DNA of 44,747 bases from positions 2,180,963 through 2,225,709 of the forward strand of contig KB445794.1 of assembly GCA_000320605.2 (NCBI GenBank), given 5' to 3'. The translations under genes were made by a program, and so were the position numbers. Positions 20,433 through 32,130 of the stretch are shown one piece after another. Position 1 is the first letter of the stretch; each line of letters begins with the position of its first letter. Source of the DNA: Gelatoporia subvermispora B (lineage: Eukaryota > Basidiomycota > Agaricomycetes > Polyporales > Gelatoporiaceae). The notes below the pieces were generated by a model. It saw only the letters and a program-made list of their open reading frames with translations. It was not told the DNA's origin and did no database searches.

Positions 20433-20887
20433 TTTTTTCACAAGCACACGGTGGAACTCGATGAAGCCGACGAGTTGGTCCTCGGTGGCCAAAGTTCACC
20501 AGGAAGCTTTGTCGCCCGTCAGATTTTGAGTAGTCGAAATCAGAGGGTATCGTGCAAGGCTGAGTTTCTTCCACTTCGCCCTTTGGATTGCCCTAGAGAA
20601 GAGGTGAATTAATCGAGAAGCCTAGATCATGTGAGCCCCCGACGAACTTGAAGTTGTGGATGTCGTGCCGCACGGCGCCGGAGACGGAGGAAGAGGCCCA
20701 AACAAGCGCTTGTATAGGCGGAGGACGTGGCAGGCGTCGGACCCGACTTTGCAACGTTTCACTCTTACCGCCATCTCCAGCGGTCTCACATCGCTTTCGC
20801 CCGTCAAGCTTTCTTTCTAGCTTTTTTTCTCGTACTTGCTCTGCTCATGCCGACCTGACCGACTCTCTTTGACACTGCAGACTCGCC
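20433..20887. promoter_or_regulatory. Shared divergent upstream region of the cytidine deaminase and ALG5 genes
   Basis: The two genes are transcribed away from each other across these 455 bp. The ALG5-proximal part (20790-20880) is pyrimidine-rich on the plus strand, with long T and C runs ending in GACACTGCAG just before the start. That is typical of fungal transcription start regions and could also be a 5' leader intron acceptor. No TATA box can be called with confidence. The regulatory role is inferred from position. Confidence 0.4.
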
Positions 20888-22272
20888 ATGGACCAGTCCT
20901 CGCTACTCTACGCCGGCCTTGTGCTCGGAGCTGTAACCGTCCTCACTGTGAGTAATCGTTTAGAAAATACGGCTACGATGGGGAAGGTCAAGCATGCGGT
21001 GATGATTCCGTTCATCCTTGTTCTAAGAGTTGTGGGCCGCGTGCTGCTTGCCAGCGCGCGAGCGCCGCGACAAGGACGAAAGCTTCGGCAGTGCGAGCAT
21101 GACTCGTCTTACTGATGCATGCTGGTCCATCGTTTCTTGCATTTGAAAACTATGTTTCTGACTCGGTTTTGCTAGCTATATGCTCTCGTCGTATTGATCT
21201 CGCCCGAGCTCCTCGTCCCGCATGACTCCGAAAAGAGCTATGTCTCTCCGTCCTCACCTGACACGCCTCAACCTCTCGGAAGGATCTCGGATCCACCCTC
21301 CATTGACCTCTCCGTCATAATTCCCGCATACAACGAGTCCAAACGCCTCCCTGACATGCTCGCGACGACAATCGCGCACCTCGATTCCACACCCTCCCGT
21401 GCGCCCTCACCACCGCCAGAAGGAGATGTAGATATTGACGTTGACCTGGAACCCGAGCACCCGCCACTCTCCAAGCCTCCGCCACCCCTGCGACGGACAT
21501 ACGAACTCATCATCGTTGACGATGGCAGCTCTGACGATACGCCCAGTGCAGCACTCGCGTTTGGGCGGGAACATCCACACGTCGAGCTGCGGGTCGTCAA
21601 GTTGGAGCACAATGTCGGCAAGGGCGGCGCAGTGCGTCATGGGATGCTGCATGCGCGCGGGGCGCGCCTGCTAATGGTCGATGCGGACGGCGCGACGCGT
21701 TTCGCGGATCTCGAGGTGCTGTGGCGGGATATGGACATCGTGCTCAAGCGCCAGGGAGAGCAACGCTTGAAGGACGGCGAGGAGGGTGCGGCAGTCGTGA
21801 TCGGCAGCCGCGCGCACCTCGTGAAGACCGAGGCAGTAGTGAAGGTGAGTGTGTCCTCATCCCTCTCATCCGCCCACACTCTTGCACGCGCCGCCGTCCG
21901 CTGACCGTCTGCGCGCTGCAGCGCTCGCTCCTGCGCAACATCCTCATGTACGCGCTGCACACGCTCCTGCGCATCCTCGGCGTGGGCCACATCCGCGACA
22001 CGCAGTGCGGCTTCAAGCTCTTTTCGCGGCGCGCCGCGCGTGCGCTGTTCCCCGCACAGCACCTCCCCGGGTGGGCGTTCGACGTCGAGCTGCTCCTCCT
22101 CGCGCGCGCGGCCGGTGTCCCCGTTGCGGAGGTCCCTGTCGCGTGGCACGAGGTCGGCGGGAGCAAGCTTAATGTCGTGCTCGACTCGGTTGGTATGTTC
22201 CGCGACTTGCTCCTGCTGAAGGCGAACTTTACTCTCGGCAGGTGGGGCCCCACCCCGAGCGCGCGGACTTGA
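20888..22272 (+). CDS. ALG5: Dolichyl-phosphate beta-glucosyltransferase
   Basis: Exons 20888-20947, 21176-21844 and 21922-22272 give 359 residues. The enzyme transfers glucose from UDP-glucose to dolichyl phosphate at the endoplasmic reticulum, making Dol-P-Glc for the N-glycan precursor. It begins with a signal-anchor (LLYAGLVLGAVTVLTLYALV). The GT2 fold follows: LSVIIPAYNESKRLP (about 66-79), ELIIVDDGSSDDTP (130-143), NVGKGGAVRHG, MVDADGATRF with the DAD-type metal site near 189-191, VIGSRAHL, then RDTQCGFKLFSRRAA and GWAFDVELLLLA. These are ALG5 signatures and separate it from DPM1. An acidic and proline-rich insert lies at about 92-126, between the first strand and the DDG motif. The first intron (228 nt) is longer than others here, so a missed small exon is possible, but the frame joins well. 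Confidence 0.93.
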
Positions 22273-22663
22273 CATGATGTATCGGTAGACAGGAATTCAT
22301 AGATACCCGTTCTGGCGCTGCGTATGCATCCTGCCGTAGTCCGACTGTGGGTAAGACTATAGCTCTCTCCGAAGGTAAGTCCAGGCTTTGCATAATTCGA
22401 ATTGATGGAGCTCGTTAGGCTACAATGTTCGCCTCAGGCTGGCGTGACGCGCAGTGCTTACCAACAGTTGCATTCTGTCAACGCTCACGATCTAGCGGTC
22501 CATGGTCAGAATGTGGCCTGAGGTAGCGGTTATGGCTGCCAGCGCCAATCGATCCCGTGTCGTCTCGCACGATCTTCGCAGGGCATCATACACTGTGTAG
22601 CTCTGTTCATCACGGCGATACCCCTCCTCTTTGCTATCTTACAGTCAAGCATATGACAGTCAA
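22273..22663. other. Intergenic region between ALG5 and the Smr-domain gene
   Basis: No coding frame or repeat was noticed. It should hold the ALG5 3' end and the promoter of the next gene in the same direction. The stretch CTCCTCTTTGCTATCTTACAG just before the next start resembles an intron 3' end, so a 5' leader intron is possible. Confidence 0.4.
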
Positions 22664-24446
22664 ATGGATCACTTTCTAGCCATAGGCGTCGGTCTCGGTT
22701 TGCGCGCGGTGATAGACATCATGAGCAACCACAACCAGCGGATCAACGGCTCACTCGTCGGGCTATGGGAGGGCGCAGTCCTCCACCACTTTCTCTACAA
22801 ATTTCCGCGCTCAATTGACCCCTATGTCGCCTATGTATTCCGTCTCTTCGTCGACTTTGCTCTAACTACTAGCGTAACGAGGTTAAGTATCATCGTTCTG
22901 TGGACAGGCCTCGGTGTCCTCCTCGCCGATATCGGATTAGACCTTTCTGGAGACTCGCGCTTCCGGCCCATCCGCCGCCGCATGCGCCGTACCCTGCGCT
23001 CATTCTTGGGCGTATCGACTGGGCGGGCCTCATCCCGCGTGCAGTTCGCGCAGATCCACGCATCGACTACGACTGCCTCCTCGGATGCGACGGCGCGGAG
23101 TCCCTCCACGCAGCCGATCCGGACGGTCCCAAAGACCCGCCCACGACCTCCCTCCACCCCGGCTCCCGCACGCGAGCCTTCGCGCAATGTCTCACGTCCT
23201 TTCATGGACTGGTCAGAGACTGAGTCGGAGGCATCCCGCGCACCCCAGAATAGTACGTCCTCCGAGCTCGAGCACCTCGCCATGCCCCCCAATCAGCCCA
23301 TGCCCTCCCCCGCAGACTTACCAGGATCGCTCGGGGACCACTCGGGGCTAGCCTCCCCGCTCATCGAGAGACCGGACAATATGGTGCACGCGGCCCTACC
23401 CGACCACTCCGGGCTGACCGCCTCCGTGGGCGGGTCCCCGGAGCTCTCTCGCGCGCGCGATTTGCCACCCGTCACTATTATCGATGAGCCCGAGGGGTAC
23501 GTATACGACGGCGAGCGTTCGCCCATCCCCGACAACGACCTCCTCGATATCCCCGCCATCCCCATACCCATGCGCACCTCGCAACTAGACAGTGACGGGG
23601 CAGATGGGCACCCAGACGACGTCGGCCGAGAGCTCAATGCGCCGCTGCACCTGATCGACCTCGCGCGACCGACCACACCGGACGTCGTCCCGCCCGAGAC
23701 GGAGATGCCCGACATCCCAGACCAGGTGCAGCGGGAGGGCCAGGGCCAGAGCGCAGACTCGGTGGGCGACCCTCTCGCGGGCAACACGAGCGAGCCGCCG
23801 CCGCCGCCGCACGAGCACCCAATCGAGGATGTCGACGATGAGCCGCAGGACGATACGTCTCCCTTAAGCGGCATTTCGGGCCATTTGCCCAACGAGATCA
23901 TCCGCAAGGTGCATGCTCTCCGGCGTGAAGCGGCGGACAAGGAGATTGTGCGAGATAAGCTCAAGGCAGGCAGCCTGGAAAAATGAAGAGTACTGGAGGG
24001 CATTTCGACTGAAGGTTGAGTGCGATATGGCTGATCGCGATGCACGGCAACTGCACGACGAAGGTTTGTACTGTCCTACTTGCGTTAAACGCGGACTGAC
24101 GGACGCTGCTCATATAGCCGACAACCTCACGGCAGGACCACACGAAGTCAATGTGCAACGTCTCGAGACCCCCGAGGCCGTCAAAAAAGCTGAGGAAGCC
24201 CTGTATTATGCCTTGATCCCCGGGGCCTCACAACTGCGCGTGAACACTGGTCGACGCATGGAATCCCCACTAAGGTTGGCAATCATTGGCGCTATGGAGC
24301 GGTAGGTGCATTTTCCTTGCTAGCTGGAATTACGATTGACATAGCTACGTCTTAGCCGCCACATCCCCGTTGACGATTTCAGAGATCCAGCTGTACCACT
24401 CATCAATCTGCCCTCGGCCCCTCCTGCTGGACGTTCGGCGGCATAG
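22664..24446 (+). CDS. Membrane-associated Smr-domain protein with an apparent frame break
   Basis: From the ATG at 22664 the N-terminus (MDHFLAIGVGLGLRAVIDIM) and about 100 following residues contain hydrophobic helices. Some 270 residues rich in Pro, Ser, Asp and Glu come next. The C-terminal part has a DUF1771-like helix (ADKEIVRDKLKA, then AAWKNEEYWRAFRLKVE) followed by an Smr domain: HEVNVQRLETPEAVKKAEEA, ASQLRVNTGR and LAIIGAMERRHIPV, after an intron 24302-24355. Smr domains bind or cut nucleic acids in other proteins. Between KLKA and AAWKN the frame shifts by one at about 23955-23985. Either this is a real or sequencing indel, or an intron from 23908 to the CAAGGCAG acceptor removes the preceding helix. 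A second optional intron is 24064-24117. The N-terminal anchor plus Smr arrangement is recalled from other basidiomycetes; its function is unknown. Confidence 0.65.
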
Positions 24447-25412
24447 CCGCAATCTGACCGCTGCTTCATATACCACATGTTGTCTGTACTCTGATACGTC
24501 TGTCCGCTGTTGTCTGTGCTGCGTGTGACCCTATCGTACCGCTATCTACTGCTATGATCTCCTGCATCACCGTGCTACCGCAAAGCCCTCCGTCGGGAGT
24601 GAGTCAGGGACAGATGCGCAGCAGGCGTTCACGAAATCCGCGCCAGAGGTAATTTCGACGACGGCCTTGCCCCCAATGCGGAAGACATCGTAGAAGTCGA
24701 TGTGGCACCAAGAGGCCTGCACCAGCGTCCCAGCTACGACCAGAGGGCAAGCGTTAAATGAGGCGTAGAACTATGAGAGGAAGTTCGGTACTCGCACCTG
24801 CAGTACAGGCTTACAGCGCGTCGAAGTCGAAGTGCGTATTATTGGCAAACGGTTACCAGCCTCGAGCCTCAGTGCTCACCGATCACGATTCTACCCTAAT
24901 CAGAATCTATGTCGAAGGTACCACCAGCGAACGGCTCCGGATGATCATTAACATCGACATCAAGCATCCATGTCATAGTCTGCTCTATTTTTCTCTGCGA
25001 GCCAAAACTGACATTGGATCATATCAAACCCCAGAAGAAAGAGTCTACTCGTCGCGCATGCTCCTTACACCACCTTTCGGCAGCTGACCGGCAGCAATTC
25101 GACAACAATCGAGAATGAAAACATTGTTAGTAATGCAGGGTACAAATGTGGTGTATCAGAGCATGTACAAATGAGCTAGCGATGACGCGGATGAATGCCA
25201 CGTATGTACGTATGTATGTATCTAACACAACCGAGCCGCACACAGCGTGCTGCGGTCGAAACAATATGAGATGGGGTGCGAGGTGAGATGATGTGAGACG
25301 GCCACAGTGGATCGAGAGCCTCGCCCGGCCAGAGAAATATGCCCCGCGAAACGACGCTCGAAAAAAACCAATAAGTTATCAGTTCAGTGCCGGATTTTGT
25401 CCTCGCGCACCG
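24447..25412. other. Intergenic region with a possible gene remnant
   Basis: On the minus strand, about 24740-24570 reads QASWCHIDFYDVFRIGGKAV and VEITSGADFVNACCASVPDS before a stop. It looks protein-like but has no partner exons that I can place, so it may be a remnant. A CGTATGTA-type short repeat lies at about 25200-25222. The plus-strand frame at 24758-25087 has no recognisable features. Confidence 0.3.
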
Positions 25413-25691
25413 CGCGCCGCCAGTACATCGGCTGCGCTAACTTGTCCTCCGCTCCCCGCGCGCCACCAGTACGTCGGTTTCGCTTGCTGATATCCATTTG
25501 CACCTTCGTTCGTCTGTCCCCATGCGCCACCAATAGGTCGGTTTCGCTGCCCTCCTCGACGGTCAGGTTAGGTTCTTCCTCCGTCTTCATTCCCAGCGCG
25601 CCACCAATGCGTCGGTTTCGCCAATTATTTCATGCTTGCTTTTCTTCTTTCATCCACATCCCCGCACGCGCCACCCGTACGTCGGTTTCGC
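25413..25691. repeat. Five spaced copies of a 25-bp motif
   Basis: The core CCAGTACGTCGGTTTCGC, preceded by GCGCCA, occurs five times on the plus strand, centred near 25425, 25472, 25536, 25608 and 25678. The first copy is the most diverged. Spacers of about 22-47 bp are unrelated to one another. The last copy abuts the stop codon of the minus-strand gene that ends at 25691, so the array lies in its 3' untranslated region or just beyond. Spacing is irregular (47, 64, 72 and 70 bp between centres), unlike a simple minisatellite. Confidence 0.8.
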
Positions 25692-28461
25692 TAGCTCATA
25701 TCCATCCGCTCGTCTTCTCCCTCCACTGGCACCTCCGCTTGTGGGATCACATCCACATCGTTCGACACGCCAATCGCAAGCGTGGCCATCGCGGGCGTGG
25801 GCAGCTCGAGCCCAAGCGGGAAGCCCTCGCCCGCCTCGGCCTGCGCGCGCGCATACAGCTCCTCGCGCGAGTTCTCGTCCGGGGTCATATTCGCCAGCGT
25901 CAGCAGCGCCTCCGCGATCTATCCGCACACCAAACAACAGTCAGCCAGACCACACCACAGCGGCGATCGACCGGGGGCACGCACCAAGGGCGAGATCTCC
26001 GCCTCCTCCGCGGGCGACGCCGCCGCGCCCTTCGCGCGCTCAAAGAACGTGATCGCGGAGCCCAGCGCCTCGCGCGCATCCGCCGCCTCGGGCGTGTGCA
26101 GGACCTGCTCGGGGTTCGCGCCCTGCTCCAGTGCCTGCTCGCAGCCCTCCCCGCGCGCCGCGCCGACGACGAGCCAGCAGCGCCCACGGGCGCCCGCGAC
26201 CGCGCCGCGCCAGTCCTCCTCGCCCCAGCCCGCGCCGTCGACTGGGCCCGCGTGCGGCGAGTGCGACGGCGAGTGTGAATTGGAGTGCGGGTGGAAGTGC
26301 GGGAACGCGTGCTCGTGCACGCGCACGCCCGCCTCGAGCCCCTCCATGCGCATCTGCGCGAGCACGCTGTCCGCCTGCTGCGCCCAGTGTGCGCGCTGCG
26401 TGGCGATCGTCAGGCGCTCCGCGACGCCCAGGATCGACGTCGCGATGGAGAAGAGCTGCGCGGCGCGCGAGAATGGCTGATAGTGTACGTGCGAATGAGA
26501 GTGTGAGTGCGAGTGTGGATGGGGATGCGAGATGAAATGTGAGTGCGAATGTGGTCGCGCCTGCGCATGTGGCATTTTGAAGATACCCCGCGCGAACTGG
26601 TCCATCGCGAGCACGAGCACCTCGTGCGCGCTGGCAGAATGTAGTGCGGCGCGGCGGGGCACGTGCGGTGGTCGCAGGGCGGCAATCGCTGCGAAAGGGG
26701 AGCCAGGGGCATACGTCGGTTCACGCAGTGGGAATGCTTCGAGCGGTGGGGATGACGGTGCTGTAGACGGCGGCAGTGAAATAGACATTGGAAATGATGA
26801 TGTAGGCGATGGAGAGCGCGAGAGCGATGTCGGAGAAATGTTAATAGATGGATCCGAGTTAGAGCCTGCCAAGCAGAGATATGCTTATTGGAGATTGGAA
26901 GCACGTACCACAGGATATGCGACGCACCTTGTTGTTGTCTTGCCTTGGCTGCGCGCAACGCACATGCCACCTTTTCCTCCGCGATACACACCAACGTGCG
27001 TCCCCATGCAACCGCTACGCGCCATTCCTCGGCCAGCCCGCCTCCGCAGGTGCACGGCTTCCGCTTCGACCCTATCGACCCAGACCCAAACACTCCCCCC
27101 GAGTTTCCCAAATCGATACCCGCAGCACAGCCTGGCCCATGATCGTCGCCATAGCCATCTTCTAACGCATGCGCCTCGCCCTCCTCGAATGCTTCGAGCG
27201 CCGCGAGCCAGCAACCGGCCGGTCCGGGCTCGCCGGGGAGAGCCGCAGAAGGCACCGCTGTCAGAGCAGATCCGAGCAGCGAAAGTGCACGCGCGAGGAG
27301 AAAATGGACAGCAGGACTAATAATGTCAGGAAGTCTGTCAGACTAAATTGGGATGGAAGACTGGAATTTCGTACCGCCCGAATCCCGTACACACGCCTGT
27401 GCTACCGGAACCTGAGCTCGAAGCCGGGCTGAATGGTGATCGGACATATCGCGGGGGAGAGTCTGAATGTGTGGGGGTGCTTCCGCTGCGGGGTTTCGAG
27501 AATGGACTTGGGGAGCGCGAGAACGAGCGGACACGACTGCCGTTGACGACAGAGTGCGAAGAATGTGGAGGGATATATGCAGCGGGTCCTAGATGGGCTG
27601 TGAGTAGTCGTGCACACTCGCGCACGACCGCTCGGAGTAAGGGGAGAGCTTCGTCAAAGTCATCGGCTGAGTATTGAGGGCATAGGATGCACCCGAAAAC
27701 AGAAGGAAAGGCTGGATAAGACGCGTGCTAGATACAGATGCAGCAATGGCACACGCACAATCGTATCTCTCAATTGCCCGCGCAAATAGCGCACTCACGT
27801 TCGCCCAGTCCTCCAACTCCACGTGCGGCGCCGATTGCGTCGCGCCGGCGCCATATCCTGCATAGCCGTACAGGCCGTGCTCCGCGCCCGGAAAGCTCAT
27901 GTTGACGTACGGACGCGTCGGGTAGTAGGCTGGAGGAAGGCTGTATGGCATGCTAGCGACACTGAGCCTGCTGGGCGAGAAGGGTGCATACCGCGCGGGC
28001 GGCGCGTCAGGGAGCGGTGTGCAGTCACGCGAAGGTGAAAAGGGACACAAATGCGGATATGATGGTGGGGACAAGGAAGTGTCACGCGCGGATGCTGAAC
28101 TAGATGATGCGGACCCGCTCTGACAGACGGGGGGGATGTCCCAGGGCCCCGAGAAGCGGCGGCGCTTGCTGCTGCAGGTGCTGGAGCTGCGCGAGGGGCG
28201 GGTGTCGGTGTCGTCGCAGTCGTCAAAATCGTCGGGGCCGGGGGAGTGCCTATCGTGACCCTGAGGCTGGGGCGATGGGGGGCGATGGTGGTGGAGGGAA
28301 GGAGAGGGGCGATCGGGGCGAGCCGCTGCCGAGCGAGCGTGTGCGTGGGTGCTGGTCGCCTTTTCGGGAGGCTGCGAGCCGTGTCGGCGCCGCTTCCAGA
28401 GGCCGCGCCGTCGCTTGTGGGAGACGGCGGGCGCGGGGGCGGACGCAGCGACGGCGAGCAT
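25691..28461 (-). CDS. Conserved-looking basidiomycete protein of unknown function, His-rich segment
   Basis: Five exons (28461-27759, 27666-27393, 27316-26928, 26865-25985, 25918-25691) join in frame and give 824 residues. The start at 28461 was chosen because a basic, nuclear-signal-like region (KRRRGLWKRRRH) follows directly. The first 230 residues are Ser/Pro-rich and disordered. Then come LEDWANVSALFARAIERYDS and FDEALPLLRAVVRECARLL, WRVAVAWGRTLVCIAEEKVA, and SAHEVLVLAMDQFARGIFKM. A run of His-Ser pairs follows (SHSHFISHPHPHSHSHSHSH), then ARGRCWLVVGAARGE and IAEALLTLANMTPDENSREE. The repeated helix pairs suggest a TPR-like alpha-solenoid, but I do not recognise a named family. The His-rich loop might bind metal. 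The product is probably nuclear. The upstream minus-strand frame to 28855 is open but its use is unclear. Confidence 0.65.
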
Positions 28462-30932
28462 CCGCGCGACGATGGGCGGGGTGGTATGATGGCGGCGAGG
28501 AGCGCAGAGAGAGGGAGGTCGTCCCGCGAGCGGAGGCGTGCCCACAGCTTTTAACGAGAACGTCGCCCTCTTGGAACGCAGAGTCTGGACTCGCCGGCGA
28601 TGCCCTGCCAGACTCTGCCACCTTCTCCGACGCCCTGCGATCCCAGGCGATGCCCTGCGATTCGGCGCCATCGGCATCCCGGCACCCGAGATCCAGAGCG
28701 GCCACAGCCGACGCAGCCGTCGAGAGCTCGCTGGGCGGGCCTAGATTCACATCGGGCACATCGCGATCGTCATCTCCCCCGCACTCAGTACTCCGCGAGC
28801 CTCGCCATATCCACCTCCATGCGTCCCCGTCCTCCTGCGAGGCGCAGAACTCCACAGAGCACCCCGCACGATGCAGCGAAACGTACGTGTTCGCCGCAAA
28901 AGCTTGTTGGGCATGAATAGGTGCTTTAGCTCGAGACAGCGTCCGGGCTTCCGGCTCAGTGTGTCATGCAGTCGGCACAGGCGTCGTCCTAATGTGGCTG
29001 GGTGCGAGACTCGGCTAATCCGCCGCGGAGACATCCCGAGAATCGTAAGACAACAAACACTCAGCAGAGATACCGCAGGGAAGGATGAAAGCGAGGGCAG
29101 AGATGGACTTCTCTCTCCACCAGAAGGCTACTCTTATATGGCAGGCTCGTCGCCTGCTATCCGAATGCTCCAACGACGTCATGCACACCCGACGGAACCA
29201 ACGTCAGGGGCACTCACCGATGAATAGAACGCAAGCGGGAACTCTCGTCCATGTATGGTGATCCTCCTTCCATATCGGGAAGAGGGCGCGCCTTCTCGCG
29301 CCACACGCTCATTGGCTGCACGGCGGTCGCCCGACTCATCGCGACTCCCTGTTTCCTGGGCGGAAGAGCCTGGACACTGGCATGGCCACGCGATTTTCTC
29401 TGTCAGTGTCAGTTGTCAGACATTCCTGTGACACTTCTCCGGAAAGGCCTCGGCCTTTTGTCCGATTCCCACGCAACAATTTTGTGTCTCGCGACCCACA
29501 ACTCTTTTTTTCTCTACGTTGTAGCAAATTTCTGGCGGAAGCACACGCGTGAGCTCATCGCGCATAGCACACAAGGTCCAGCAAAGTGTCTTCTGCAGGG
29601 CTCTATCCCCGCACCTTCGCGCCTTCGCCCGATCGTGCGCGTCTTCCCGGGCGCTGACGAAATACAAATGCGCTCGACGAAAATACAAACGCTGACGAGC
29701 ACATCGCTGCTCGCGTCTCGTCCGCCCCGACCGGTCGAGACCGCTACTCTTATCTCGCTCGCGCGCTGCGCTTCCTCCGCCAGCGCTCTCACACCGAAGC
29801 GCGCCCGGGCTGCGCGAATGCTCGGGGCCGTTCTTGTTCGGAACATCCACGGAGGTCTGGAGTGGTATGGAAGGGGCTTTGGAAGTTTGATGCATTTACA
29901 GAGACGTATTTGGAGGAGGCGTGAGATCCTCGCGGCGGGGCGGCCGACTCCCTGCGCGATCTGTTACGGTGTCTACAAATTGGGCGTTCTGCCGCCCTCG
30001 AGTTCGACGTATCGGACCTAGTATCGGCGGTGCAAACGTTCACGCGTTCACGACTGATACATATGGCATGCAGCAGCTTCGAATATGTGGTAATCACCGG
30101 GATTACCTCGATGGCTGGCGCGACGAAATAACTCCTGGTACGATGAATTGCTCGATAGGCGGGGGAAGCCCGCATTCATTCGAAAATAGCTCGGGTCTTA
30201 TAATAATAATCGGCGCGTCATAGGAGTAGTCCGAGGACTTACACAGACGGGCATTTTGAGCGAAGCGGGCGAATCTTACAACGACCGAGGCAATGCCTGG
30301 TCGGCGCACGACATGGGAAGGCGTCGGTTCGAGCGTTGCCAGGGCCCGAGGGCACTAGGAGCCGCTCCTGATCGGCACTGCAGCCCAGCCGTGTGATCTC
30401 GGACTTTCAGGGCGCACATATGGTTTCGTGCCTAGATCCAGATGGGCCACGGTGGGACGCAGCGAGTACCGTAGGACGCGCAGGCTGCGGGCTGCGTGAG
30501 TCAGAGAGACTGCGCAGGGCCGGACCATGGACGATATGGGTGTGAGACGCTGGAAATGATGGTCTGCGGTTCCAGGCCGTCCCGAGGGAGGCAGCGCGGA
30601 AATGGAGGGTCGCGGCTCTCGGGGGGACAGCTATCCAGTGCGAGATGGCGCCGGAGTGTGTTGGCCGTGGCGGTCGTGGTGTTTCTGGGTGTCAGGAATG
30701 CGGATTGCGGGAGGCTGGTCCGCTGTGGGCGCGAACATAGATGGCAGAAGATGTGGTCGAGGCTAGACACGTAGGGACGTGGCGTTGGGCTAGTTGTGTA
30801 AGGCGCTCTTCCATGAGTGGACCGTGTGAGCGTCGGAAACCTGCCACGCGCAATGCAAGGGGTCCCGACCACATACGCCAACTACAGCCACGACATCGGT
30901 GAAATATGAGCGCATATGAGCGTATATGAGTA
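28462..30932. other. Long region without a recognisable gene
   Basis: GC-rich overlapping frames occur on both strands (for example 29251-30021 on plus and 29416-29895 on minus) but show no domain, no consistent splice pattern and no family resemblance. The segment next to 28461 should carry the promoter of the 824-residue gene. I see no mobile-element ends or RNA gene here. Confidence 0.4.
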
Positions 30933-32130
30933 GCAAGGCTGATGCAGGTCAGCACGAAGAGCACGCGGACATACAGTGGGACTTGCTGTCCATACCGGAT
31001 ACACCCGTGTTCGACTGCGCAGACTGTAAGATTACAGACACTGCCTCTCGTGATATGATGCCGAGATTAAGACGCTGGACGATCCAGGGTGTTTGAAGTG
31101 CCAGGTATATGAACCGCTAGTCTTCCGAGAGCAGAAAGCCTGGATAAGCGGATATGACAGATTAATAGCTACTCTTATGGTCGTAGTTCATAGCTTGGGT
31201 TCCCGTAATGCAATGAGGCATTGTTCGGTTCGACGCACGCAGTTTTAGAGTACATGCGAGGAACAGCGGGGCCGGTAGAATGGCACTTGAAAGAGTAAAG
31301 AAGCCGTTGGAGGCACCCCTGTTAATGTCGCGGCCGTGTTGAGACCAAGCAGAAGTCCGAAGATAGGCCTCAAGTCTATCTATCAGGCGGGGTGTAGAAT
31401 GGTAAAACCCCGACGCACACGTCAGACAAAGAAGTGTCGACTATATGGCGCGCAAGAGATGCGGATCGTCATGCATCAGAGTTGGATCGCCAGAGGAAGA
31501 GCAACACTTGGTACATCACACGATATAAGCAGCAAGGCTGGTCAGAGCACGAAGAGCACACGGCCATACAATGCTACTTGTTGTCCATACCGGACACACG
31601 GGTGTTCGACCGCGCAGGCTGTGGAAATTCGGAATTATAGACGCTACCTCTCGTGGTCTCATGCATTGAGGCGCTGCGTGGTCTAGGGTGTTTGAAGTGC
31701 CAGGCAGATGAGCTGCTAGTTACCCGAGAGCAGAAAGTCTGGGTAGCGTTGACGATGGATTGATACCTGTGAATATGGTCATAGTTCATAGCCTTGGGTT
31801 CCTATGGTGCAACGAGACCTTGGTCGGTTCGACGCACGCAGGTTTAGAGTATATGCGAGGGACAGCGGGTCCGGTGGAATACAGAGAAGCTGGTGGAGGC
31901 ACCCCTGTTGATGTTCCATTTGTTTTGAGACAAGGCATAAGTACGAAGATAGATCTAGAGACTCGGGTCAACCAGGCGGGAAGTAGAACGATAAACCCCC
32001 GACGCACACGTCAGAAAAAAGAAGTGTCAACCATACGACGACACGCAAGAGATGCAGACCATGACCATCATGCGTCAGAGTCGGATTGTCAGAGGAAGAG
32101 CAAAGAGCAACGCTTGGTACATCACACGAG
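30933..32130. repeat. Degenerate tandem duplication, unit about 600 bp
   Basis: Two head-to-tail units start at about 30933 and 31532 with matching blocks in the same order: GCAAGGCTG, CACGAAGAGCAC, TTGTCCATACCGG, GTGTTCGA, GGGTGTTTGAAGTGCCAGG, CGAGAGCAGAAAG, GGTTCGACGCACGCAG, GGAGGCACCCCTGTT, CCCCGACGCACACGTCAGA and TTGGTACATCACAC. Identity is roughly 75-85 percent by eye with indels. A plus-strand frame at 31434-31640 (WYITRYKQQGWSEHEEHTAI) is partly shared with the first unit, so the duplicated sequence may once have been coding. No terminal repeats or target duplication were seen. Confidence 0.75.

Noticed and set aside
21637..22275. Long minus-strand frames opposite ALG5 (212 and 169 codons)
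   Set aside because: They are GC-rich antisense shadows of a well-supported gene with no domain of their own.
25413..25691. CRISPR array
   Set aside because: Only five imperfect repeats with irregular spacers in a eukaryotic genome, and no cas genes.
25307..27320. Long plus-strand frames (up to 323 codons) opposite the 824-residue gene
   Set aside because: Arg/Ala/Pro-rich antisense frames without features; the minus-strand exon set joins in phase through four introns.
29251..30021. 256-codon plus-strand frame
   Set aside because: Composition is Arg/Ser/Ala-rich with no recognisable domain, and an overlapping minus-strand frame is equally long.
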